From: CAZBRS01 sp964494475
GTDB taxonomy: Bacteria; Myxococcota_A; UBA9042; CAZBRS01
Direction of reading: 5' to 3'
Assembly (NCBI GenBank): GCA_964494475.1
Contig: CAZBRS010000024.1
Coordinates: 1-64,000 of the forward strand
DNA: 64,000 bases
The notes beneath the pieces are model-generated. The model did no database searches, was not told where the DNA came from, and was given only the letters and a program-made list of their open reading frames with translations. The first letter of the stretch is position 1; every line of letters starts with the position of its first letter. A program made the translations under genes and the position numbers. Of the stretch, positions 7,620 through 14,773 are shown one piece after another.

Positions 7620-8884
7620 AGGCGCCGGCGCTCGGCCGCTCGGGCGTGGGCCTCCAGGCCTTCGAGGCGGGCCAGGCGCACGGCGTCGTCGACGAGCTGG
7701 CGGGCTTCGACCGGATCGTCGAGGCGCAGCCAGGTGCGGGTCCGGAGGAAGGTGCCGACCGAGAGGCCTCCCAGGGAGCGCGCCGTGCCGCCGGTGGGCA
7801 GCACGTGGTTGGGGCCCGCGCCGTAGTCGCCGAGCACCTCGGCCGACAGGGGCCCGACGAAGAGCGCGCCGTAGTGCTTGACGCGCACGGCCAACTCGTC
7901 GGCGTCGGCGGTGCAGAGGTGCAGGTGCTCGGGCGCCAGCGTGTCGCACGTGGCCACGACGGCGTCGGCGCCGTCGGCCAGCACCACGAAGCCATTGGCG
8001 AGCGCCTGGGTGGCGAGGGCGGCGGTCGGCAGCGTCGCCAACTGGCGCAGGAGGGCGGCCTCGACGCGGCTCGCGAAGGCCTCGCCTGCCGTCGTCACCA
8101 GCACGGGCAGGGCGTCGGGGTCGTGCTCGGCCTGGGCCAGCAGATCGGCGGCGACCAGCTCGGGGTCGGCCTCGGCGTCGGCCACCACGACCAGCTCGGA
8201 GGGGCCGGCCAGCATGTCGATGGCCACGTGCCCCGCGATCAATTGCTTGGCGGCGGTGACGAAGCGGTTCCCGGGGCCGACCACCACGTCGCAGGCGGGC
8301 ACCGGACCGGCTCCGTACGCCAGCGCCGCGATGGCGTGGGCGCCCCCGACCGCCAGCAGGCCGTCGGCCCCCGCCAGGGAGGCCGCGGCCAGCGTGACCG
8401 AGGTGGGACGAGGGCTCGCCACCCAGACGCGCTCGACGCCGGCCACGCGCGCGGGCACCACCGTCATGAGCACGGACGAGGGCAGCGGGAAGCGTCCCCC
8501 GGGGGCGTAGCAGCCGGCGCTCTCCATGGGCTCCAGCGTGTGGCCCGCGGCACCGCCCGGAACCTCGAGGGCCACCTCGTCGAGGGCCGCCAGCTGCGCC
8601 TCGGCGAACGTGCGGATGCGCTTCGCGACGCGCTTCAGGAGATCGCGGTCCTCGCGGGGCAGCCCGCGCGCGGCGGCGTCGAGCGCCTTGCGCGGGAGCA
8701 CCAGGGGCTCCCCCGCCTTCAGGTCGCCCAGGCGCAGCGCGTGGGCCAGGAGGGCGGGTTCTCCGTGCGCGCGCACGTCGTCGACGATGGCCGCGGCCGC
8801 CGCCAGGGTGGTGGCGTCGAGGCCGCCGCGGCGCCTCGAGAGGAGGTCGTTCGGGGAGAGGCGACGCAGCAGCGGCTCGCTCAT
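7616..8884 (-). CDS. hisD: Histidinol dehydrogenase
   Basis: A 422-residue zinc enzyme for the last two steps of histidine synthesis (histidinol to histidine with two NAD). Family motifs include APGGRFPLPSSVLM, GVERVWVASP, GAHAIAALAYG, VVGPGNRFVTAAK, DMLAGPSELVVVADAEADP, AEHDPDA and the metal-binding region GPNHVLPTGG. It is the last gene of the his operon: its ATG overlaps the TGA of hisA-hisIE by four bases. Its 3' end overlaps the convergent hypothetical gene by four bases, leaving no room for a separate terminator. Confidence 0.97.
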   Translation of the reverse strand: MSEPLLRRLSPNDLLSRRRGGLDATTLAAAAAIVDDVRAHGEPALLAHALRLGDLKAGEPLVLPRKALDAAARGLPREDRDLLKRVAKRIRTFAEAQLAALDEVALEVPGGAAGHTLEPMESAGCYAPGGRFPLPSSVLMTVVPARVAGVERVWVASPRPTSVTLAAASLAGADGLLAVGGAHAIAALAYGAGPVPACDVVVGPGNRFVTAAKQLIAGHVAIDMLAGPSELVVVADAEADPELVAADLLAQAEHDPDALPVLVTTAGEAFASRVEAALLRQLATLPTAALATQALANGFVVLADGADAVVATCDTLAPEHLHLCTADADELAVRVKHYGALFVGPLSAEVLGDYGAGPNHVLPTGGTARSLGGLSVGTFLRTRTWLRLDDPVEARQLVDDAVRLARLEGLEAHARAAERRRL

Positions 8885-10146
8885 GGCTCACTCCTCTTGG
8901 CGTCTCCGGGGCGACGCGTCACCTTCAGCGCGCGCCGGTCGAGCACGGCCTCGACGGCGGCCAGCGGAACGCCGGCGCGGGCCAGGGCCGTGAGCGCGAA
9001 GTAGAGCACGTCGGCGGCCTCGTGGGCCACGTGGTCGGGGCTCTCGGCGGCGGCCAGCTCCGAAGCCTCTTCGAGCAGCTTGGCGCGCAGGAACGCGGGG
9101 TCGTCGAGCAGGCGGCGCGTGTACGAGCCAGCGGGCGCGTCGGCCTTGCGGGCCTCGAGCGTGCGCAGCAGCCGGCCGAGGCCCGCGTCGTCGCCCCAGC
9201 ACGTGCGCGTGCCCTGGTGGCAGAAGCCGCGTCCGTGCTGGCGCACGACGAAGCGCAGGGTGTCGCGATCGCAGTCGAGGTCGATGCGCAGCAGGTCCTG
9301 GTGGTCGCCCGAAGTCTGGCCCTTGAGCCACAGGCCGCGCGTGCGCGAGTGATAGGCGCCGCGCGCCGACCGCACGGCCTCTCGAACGCTCGCGAGGTCG
9401 GAGTAGGCGAGGCCGAGGGCCACGCCGCGCTCGTCGGTGACCACGGTGGGCCACAGGCCGTCGGGCCGATCGGAGTGGAGGGGCGCGACGATGGCGTCGG
9501 CCAGCTCCATGCGGCCGGTGTAGAGCGCCATGCCCACCTGGGCGTCGGCTCCGAGCGCGTCGATGGCGGCCAGGTCGGCGGGGGTGGTCACGCCGCCCGC
9601 GGCGGTCACGCGCACGCCCCCTGCGGCCGCGACGACCCGCTGGACGCGGGCGAGATCGATGCCCTGCAGGCGCCCCTCGGTCTCGACGAACGTGACCAGG
9701 AAGCCCGACACGAGGTGCGCGAGCTCGGCCATGCGCTCCTCGATGCCCCGACCGGTGCGTTCGCGCCAGCCCTTCACGACCACGTCGCCGTCGAGGGCGT
9801 CGAGGGCGGCCACCACGCGCTCGCGGGGCAGCGCTCCGAGCACGTCGGGCCGTGCCGCCGTGCCCAGGATGACCTTGGCCGCGCCGGCGTCGAGCCAGCG
9901 GACGGCCGTCTCGACGTCGCGGATCCCGCCCCCCACGCGGCAGGGCGCGATGGTGAGCAGGTCGCGGATGACGTCGGCGTTCGACCCGCGACCCAGGGCC
10001 GCGTCGAGGTCGATGACGGCGATCTCGCCCGCGAGCCGGAACCTCTCGGCGATGGGCCGGGGGTCGCCGGCGTCGAGCACTTTCTCGCGGCCGCCCACCA
10101 ACTGGACCGCGTGCCCGTCCATCAGGTCGATCGAAGGGATGATCAT
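8881..10146 (-). CDS. hisAIE: HisA-HisI-HisE fusion (steps 2, 3 and 4 of histidine synthesis)
   Basis: A 421-residue protein with three enzymes in one chain. Residues 1-225 form a HisA barrel (IPSIDLMDGHAVQLVGG, VGGGIRD, KGWRERTG, TAAGGV) with Asp7, Asp116 and Thr152 matching the catalytic positions of the family. Residues about 226-320 are HisI, phosphoribosyl-AMP cyclohydrolase (SRTRGLWLKGQTSG; Cys292, Cys309, Cys316 as zinc thiols). Residues 325-410 are HisE, phosphoribosyl-ATP pyrophosphatase (LLEEASELAAA, HEAADVLYF). The substrates succeed one another, so channelling is possible. The ATG overlaps the hisH-hisF stop, and its own stop overlaps the hisD start, each by four bases. Confidence 0.93.
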   Translation of the reverse strand: MIIPSIDLMDGHAVQLVGGREKVLDAGDPRPIAERFRLAGEIAVIDLDAALGRGSNADVIRDLLTIAPCRVGGGIRDVETAVRWLDAGAAKVILGTAARPDVLGALPRERVVAALDALDGDVVVKGWRERTGRGIEERMAELAHLVSGFLVTFVETEGRLQGIDLARVQRVVAAAGGVRVTAAGGVTTPADLAAIDALGADAQVGMALYTGRMELADAIVAPLHSDRPDGLWPTVVTDERGVALGLAYSDLASVREAVRSARGAYHSRTRGLWLKGQTSGDHQDLLRIDLDCDRDTLRFVVRQHGRGFCHQGTRTCWGDDAGLGRLLRTLEARKADAPAGSYTRRLLDDPAFLRAKLLEEASELAAAESPDHVAHEAADVLYFALTALARAGVPLAAVEAVLDRRALKVTRRPGDAKRSEP

Positions 10147-11540
10147 CGGCGCATCTCCAGGCCGGCCGCGGCCAGCACGTCCTTGACGCGGGCCACGGTG
10201 TACTCTTGGTAGTGGAAGATCGAGGCCGCCAGCACGGCGTCGGCCCCGGCACGCAGCCCGGCGAGCAGGTGTTCGGGCGAGTCGACCCCCCCCGACGCGA
10301 TCACGGGCACGGGCACCGACGCCGCCACGGCCGCGGTGAGCTCCAGATCGTAGCCGAGGCGCGTGCCGTCGCGGTCCCAGCTGGTCAGCAGGATCTCGCC
10401 GGCGCCGGCTTCGACCGCGCGCTTGGCCCATTCGATGGCGTCCAGGCCCGTGCGCTCCTTCCCGGACAGGACCACGACCTCCCAACCGCCTTCGGGGCGC
10501 GCCGCGGCGTCGAGCGCCAGCACCGCGCACTGCCGACCGAAGCGCTCCGCGATGGCGGTGAGCACGCGGGGGTCGCGCACCGCGGCGGTGTTCACGCCCA
10601 CCTTGTCGGCGCCCGCGTCGAGCAGGCGCCCGGCGTCGTCGGCCGACCGCACGCCGCCCCCCACCGACAGCGGGATGGACAGGACGGCCCGCACCCTTCG
10701 GACGGTGTCGTGGGCCGTGCGCCGTCCCTCGGGCGTGGCCGACACGTCGAGCAGCACGAGCTCGTCGGCTCCCTGGGCCTCGTAGGCCGCGGCCAGAACG
10801 GCAGGGTCGCCCGCCTCGGTGAGCCCCTGGAAGCGGATGCCCTTCACGACCCGGCCGTCGCGTACGTCGAGGCAGGGTACGATGCGCCGGGCGAGGCCTT
10901 TGGCGGTGACGAGTCGGTCGCCGGGGTCGACCACGGCGGGCTCGCCGTCGAGCCAGCGGCGGAGGAGGGCGAGGCCCCAGGCACCCGAGAGCTCGGGATG
11001 GAACTGGCACGCGAGCACGCGCCCGCGCTCGAGGGCCGCGACGAAGGGGCCGCCATGGTGGCTCGTGGACACGCGCCATCCCGGGGGCGCGTCGGTCAAT
11101 CGGTAGCTGTTGGCGTAGTAGGCCGCGCCCGGGGTCACGAGGCCGGCGCCGGCGGGCGCGTCGACGCGGTTCCAGCCGAACTGGGGCACGCGCACCGTGG
11201 CGGCGAAGCGTCGTACGCAGCCGGGGATCACGCCGAGGCCGCGAACCCCCGGGCTCTCGTCGCTGGCCTCGGCCAGGACCTGCAGGCCGACGCACACGGC
11301 CAGGGTCGGGCGGTCGGCCGCGATGCGCTCGCGCAGCGGCTCGACCAGGCCGAGCTCGTGCAGCCGCTGCATGGCGGCCCCGAACGAGCCCACGCCGGGC
11401 AGCACGACCGCCTCGGCCGTCGCGAGGTCTGACGGGCTCACCGACAGCCGGGGCTGGGCGCCGAGCCGCCGAAAGGCCGCCAGCACCGACGCCGTGTTGG
11501 CCACGCCCGTGGGCAGGACCACGACCTCGCGCGGCGTCAC
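10143..11540 (-). CDS. hisHF: HisH-HisF fusion: imidazole glycerol phosphate synthase in one chain
   Basis: A 465-residue protein. Residues 1-198 are the class I glutamine amidotransferase HisH: PGVGSFG oxyanion region, nucleophile Cys83 (AVCVGLQ), and His181/Glu183 (QFHPELS). A linker of about 14 residues leads to HisF from about 213: RRIVPCLDVRDGRVVKG with Asp225, LALDAAA with Asp344, SVGGGVRS and ILLTSWDRDGT. Most bacteria make these as two subunits; eukaryotic HIS7 is fused in the same HisH-HisF order. The GTG start overlaps the hisB TGA (GTGA). The product makes imidazole glycerol phosphate plus AICAR. Confidence 0.95.
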   Translation of the reverse strand: MTPREVVVLPTGVANTASVLAAFRRLGAQPRLSVSPSDLATAEAVVLPGVGSFGAAMQRLHELGLVEPLRERIAADRPTLAVCVGLQVLAEASDESPGVRGLGVIPGCVRRFAATVRVPQFGWNRVDAPAGAGLVTPGAAYYANSYRLTDAPPGWRVSTSHHGGPFVAALERGRVLACQFHPELSGAWGLALLRRWLDGEPAVVDPGDRLVTAKGLARRIVPCLDVRDGRVVKGIRFQGLTEAGDPAVLAAAYEAQGADELVLLDVSATPEGRRTAHDTVRRVRAVLSIPLSVGGGVRSADDAGRLLDAGADKVGVNTAAVRDPRVLTAIAERFGRQCAVLALDAAARPEGGWEVVVLSGKERTGLDAIEWAKRAVEAGAGEILLTSWDRDGTRLGYDLELTAAVAASVPVPVIASGGVDSPEHLLAGLRAGADAVLAASIFHYQEYTVARVKDVLAAAGLEMRR

Positions 11541-12124
11541 AGCACGCCCTTGGTGCTGGGCACGTCGGTCGAGCCCGTCAGCGCCACGGCCTGGCGGAGC
11601 GCCAGGGCCACGGCCTTGAAGGCCGCTTCGGCGCGGTGGTGATCGTTCTCGCCGCGCAGCACGTCGACGTGCAGCGTGAACCGCCCGGCCATGGCCAGCG
11701 AGCGCAGCACGTGGTCCACGTTCTCGCACGCCACGTCGCCCAGCCGCTCGCGGCGGAGGCCCAGGTCGATCACGGGGAAGGGACGCCCCGAGAGGTCGAC
11801 CACCGCGCGCGCCAACGCCTCGTCGAGGGGGGCCAGCGCCGAGCCGAAGCGCGCGATGCCCCGGCGCTCGCCGAGGGCCCCGTCGAGGGCCTGGCCGAGC
11901 ACGAGGGCCGCGTCTTCGGCCGTGTGGTGGTCGTCGACGTGGAGATCGCCCGTGATCTCGAGCGTCAGGTCGAAGCCCGCGTGCCGGGTGAGCGCCGAGA
12001 GCATGTGATCGAGGAAGCCGAGGCCCGTCGCGACGCGTGCGATTCCCTTCCCGTCGAGCAGCAGGTCGGCGCGGGCCGAGGTCTCGTTCGTCGTGCGGTC
12101 GATTCGGGAGCGTCGTTCGTTCAT
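11537..12124 (-). CDS. hisB: Imidazoleglycerol-phosphate dehydratase (monofunctional HisB)
   Basis: A 195-residue enzyme with the duplicated metal-binding motifs of the family: DHMLSALTRHAGFDL, DDHHTAEDAALVLG, then CENVDHVL and GENDHHRAEAAFKA, which ligate the two manganese ions. It performs step 6, forming imidazole acetol phosphate. It lacks the N-terminal phosphatase of the enterobacterial bifunctional HisB; a phosphatase is instead fused to HisC just upstream. The ATG overlaps the hisC TGA by four bases. Confidence 0.97.
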   Translation of the reverse strand: MNERRSRIDRTTNETSARADLLLDGKGIARVATGLGFLDHMLSALTRHAGFDLTLEITGDLHVDDHHTAEDAALVLGQALDGALGERRGIARFGSALAPLDEALARAVVDLSGRPFPVIDLGLRRERLGDVACENVDHVLRSLAMAGRFTLHVDVLRGENDHHRAEAAFKAVALALRQAVALTGSTDVPSTKGVL

Positions 12125-13857
12125 GGCAGGAGCTCCTCCAGCGCCTCGAGGGTGGGGAGCACGCGGCCTGCTCCCGCCGTGATGAGCGCGTCGTCGCCCT
12201 CGCCGGTGGACTCGCCGGCGGCCCTCACGCCCAGGGGCAGTACGCCGGCGGCGCGCGCGGCGAGCGCGTCGTCGGGCGTGTCGCCGAGCATCCAGGCGCG
12301 GGTCGAGCCCAGGCGCTGCAGGGCCAGCCGAACGGGCGCCGGATCGGGCTTGCGCGGGGCGTCCTCCATGCACACCACCGCCTCGAACAGATCGGCCACG
12401 CCGGCCTCGGCCAGGAAGCGCTCGGCGTCGCGACGCGGGCGCCCGGTGACGATGGCCAGCCGTGCGCGGCGCCGCCAGCGCTCGAGCAGCGAGCGAGGCA
12501 CGGTCAGTCGATCGTACCGTCGCAGCCCCGGCTCGTCCGGCGTGCCCTGGTACACCTCCTCGAAGCGCGCGGTGACCTGCTCGAGGGGAGCGTCGACGCC
12601 CTGGGCCAACAGCAACCGGCGCGTGAGGATCCAGTCGTTGTTGGCCTCGGGCAGGCGCTTGGCCTCGCGGACATCGTCGACGGACAGGACGACCCCGTAG
12701 CTGGCCGCGGTCTGCAGGATGGCCTGCCGATACGAGGCGGACACGTCGACCAGCACGCCGTCCATGTCGAGGAGCAGCGCCTCGGGGGCGAGCACCGTGT
12801 GGAGCGCCCGGTCGAGGCGCGCGAACGCGGCCTCGTCGCCCGGACACGTGAGCCGCAGGCACCCCTCGAGGTCGGCGCGGTCGGGGAAGGCGCGCACCGA
12901 GATGCCGAGGCCCGCCAGGGCGTCACGCACCCAGAGCCCGTTCGTGAAGCGCGCCAGCACGAAGTTGGCCTGCGACGGATAGACCTCGACCCCCAGCTCG
13001 TTCAGCGAGGCCGTGAGCCGCTGACGCTCGCCGCGAACGCGCGCGACGAAGCCGGTGACCTCGTCCTGCCCCTCGCGGAGCCACGCCGTGGCCATGGCCA
13101 GCGAGGGGCGCGAGACCGCATAGGGCAGGCCCGCGGCGCGCATCCAGCCCACGATCTCGGCCGGCCCCAGGGCGTACCCCACGCGCAGCCCGGCCAGGCC
13201 CCACGCCTTGGACATGGAGCGGATGACCACGGCGTTCGACAGCTCGAGCGCGGTGGCGGTCAGGTCGACGTCGGCGAACTCGACGTAGGCCAGGTCGACG
13301 ATCAACAACGCGTGGGGGGCCGCCTCAGAGAGCCGGCGCAGGTCGTCGGCCGTGGCCACGGCCCCCGTGGGGTTGTTGGGGCTCACCACGGCGATCACGC
13401 CGGTGGCGTCGTCGACGAGCTCGAGGATGGCGTCGGTCGGGAAGGGCCCGGTGGGCCACGCCACCTCGCGCACCTGCGCGCCCGCCAGCCTGGCGAAGCG
13501 CGAGAACATCTCGAACGTCGGCGACGCGATGAGCAGCTCACGTCCCGGCGCCAGCATGGCCCGGCAGGCCCGCTCGATGGCGTCGTCGCCGCCGGCGGTC
13601 ACGAGCACGCGCTCGACCGGCACGTGGTAGCGCTCGGCCAGTTGCTGCTCGAGCTCGCGGGCGTTGGGGTAGCGTCGCAGCAGGTCTCCGCTGCGTTGCA
13701 GCAGCCCCTCGAGCAGCGAACCGGGGGGCACGGCGCCCTCGTTGCCGTCGAGGTGCAGGTCGACCGGCGTGGCCGCCCGCGAGGGCCGGTAGGCGCCGAG
13801 CGAGGCCAGGCTGTACGTGGGGATGGGCCTGGTGGGGCGCAGCGGGTCGGTGCTCAC
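12121..13857 (-). CDS. hisC: HisC histidinol-phosphate aminotransferase fused to a HAD phosphatase
   Basis: A 578-residue protein with a GTG start. Residues 1-355 are a class I/II PLP aminotransferase: HLDGNEG, RYPNAR, SPNNPTG, IVDLAYVEF and SMSKAWGLAGLRVGY, with Lys217 as the PLP lysine. Residues 360-578 are a HAD hydrolase: DMDGVLVD (nucleophile Asp364), VTGRPR (motif II Thr), RKPDP (motif III Lys) and GDTPDD (motif IV). No other candidate for histidinol-phosphate phosphatase is seen in the operon, so the HAD domain is the natural candidate for step 8, directly after the HisC step. The phosphatase assignment is inference; the fusion is plain in the sequence. Confidence 0.9.
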   Translation of the reverse strand: MSTDPLRPTRPIPTYSLASLGAYRPSRAATPVDLHLDGNEGAVPPGSLLEGLLQRSGDLLRRYPNARELEQQLAERYHVPVERVLVTAGGDDAIERACRAMLAPGRELLIASPTFEMFSRFARLAGAQVREVAWPTGPFPTDAILELVDDATGVIAVVSPNNPTGAVATADDLRRLSEAAPHALLIVDLAYVEFADVDLTATALELSNAVVIRSMSKAWGLAGLRVGYALGPAEIVGWMRAAGLPYAVSRPSLAMATAWLREGQDEVTGFVARVRGERQRLTASLNELGVEVYPSQANFVLARFTNGLWVRDALAGLGISVRAFPDRADLEGCLRLTCPGDEAAFARLDRALHTVLAPEALLLDMDGVLVDVSASYRQAILQTAASYGVVLSVDDVREAKRLPEANNDWILTRRLLLAQGVDAPLEQVTARFEEVYQGTPDEPGLRRYDRLTVPRSLLERWRRRARLAIVTGRPRRDAERFLAEAGVADLFEAVVCMEDAPRKPDPAPVRLALQRLGSTRAWMLGDTPDDALAARAAGVLPLGVRAAGESTGEGDDALITAGAGRVLPTLEALEELLP

Positions 13858-13867
13858 GTCGCCCTCC

Positions 13868-14743
13868 TCACGCCACGATCTGCGACGTGCGCGTGACCAC
13901 GATGTCGGTGCCGCCGCGCGCCTTGATCAACAGGATGAGGCGGGGCAGGTCGTCGCGCGGCACGGCCGACTTGACCGCGAAGCCCCCCTGGCCGTGGAGC
14001 GACGAGATCGTGGGCTCGCGCATGGCGGGAAGTACGGCGATCACGTCTTCGAGCCGATCGGCCGAGACGTTGACCTCGACGATGACGCGGGCGCGCGCTT
14101 CGAGGACCGAGCGTACGAGCAGCACGAACGAGTCGATCGCCTCGCGACGGGCCGGGTCGTCGAGCACGCGCGGGCTGGCGTAGAGGCGGGTCGAGGAGCG
14201 CATGACCTCGTCGACCAGGGCCAGGTGGTTGGCGCGGAGCGTGGAGCCGGTGGCGGTGTTGTCGACGATGCAGTCGGCGTCCTCGGGGGGGAAGACTTCG
14301 GTGGCTCCGTAGGACCGCACGAAGGTGGCGTCGAGGCCCCGGCGCGTGATCCACGCCCGCGTGAGGTTCTCGTATTCGGAGGCCACCACCAGGGGACGGG
14401 CCGGCAGCCGGCCGCCGATCAGCAGGTCTTCGGGCGCCGCCGCGACCACCTTCACGGGATCGAGCCCGGTGTCGAGCAGCTCGACCACGTCGAGGCGCAA
14501 TTCGGCCACCCAGTCGGCGCCGGCGAACCCCAGATCGCGCGAGCCGAGCGCGAGCATCTCGACGATGTTCTGGGGCTTCAGGATCTTGGCCTCGAAGCCG
14601 GGCAGGCTGACCGCGGGCCGATAGCCTCGCGCGCCCGTGCTGACGCGGATGCCGGCGTCGGCCAGCAGGGCGAACACGCCCTCCTGCATTCGGCCCTTGG
14701 GGAGCCCGAGCCGGACGAGGGCGGGGTCGTCGTTCATCTGCAT
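13868..14743 (-). CDS. hisG: ATP phosphoribosyltransferase, long form
   Basis: A 291-residue long-form HisG, the committed and normally histidine-inhibited first step. LGLPKGRMQEG begins the catalytic domain, DLGFAGADWV and ENLTRAW follow, and DADCIVDNTATGSTL is the PRPP-binding P-loop-like signature. Residues from about 215 form the ACT-like regulatory domain (VEVNVSADRLEDVIAVLPAM), so no HisZ partner is needed. An ATG two codons later (14737) is an alternative start. It is first in the operon, with a 10-base gap before hisC. No attenuator was recognised in the short space upstream. Confidence 0.95.
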   Translation of the reverse strand: MQMNDDPALVRLGLPKGRMQEGVFALLADAGIRVSTGARGYRPAVSLPGFEAKILKPQNIVEMLALGSRDLGFAGADWVAELRLDVVELLDTGLDPVKVVAAAPEDLLIGGRLPARPLVVASEYENLTRAWITRRGLDATFVRSYGATEVFPPEDADCIVDNTATGSTLRANHLALVDEVMRSSTRLYASPRVLDDPARREAIDSFVLLVRSVLEARARVIVEVNVSADRLEDVIAVLPAMREPTISSLHGQGGFAVKSAVPRDDLPRLILLIKARGGTDIVVTRTSQIVA

Positions 14744-14773
14744 GGCCGGATCCCCCTGTTGCGCTGCAGGCTC

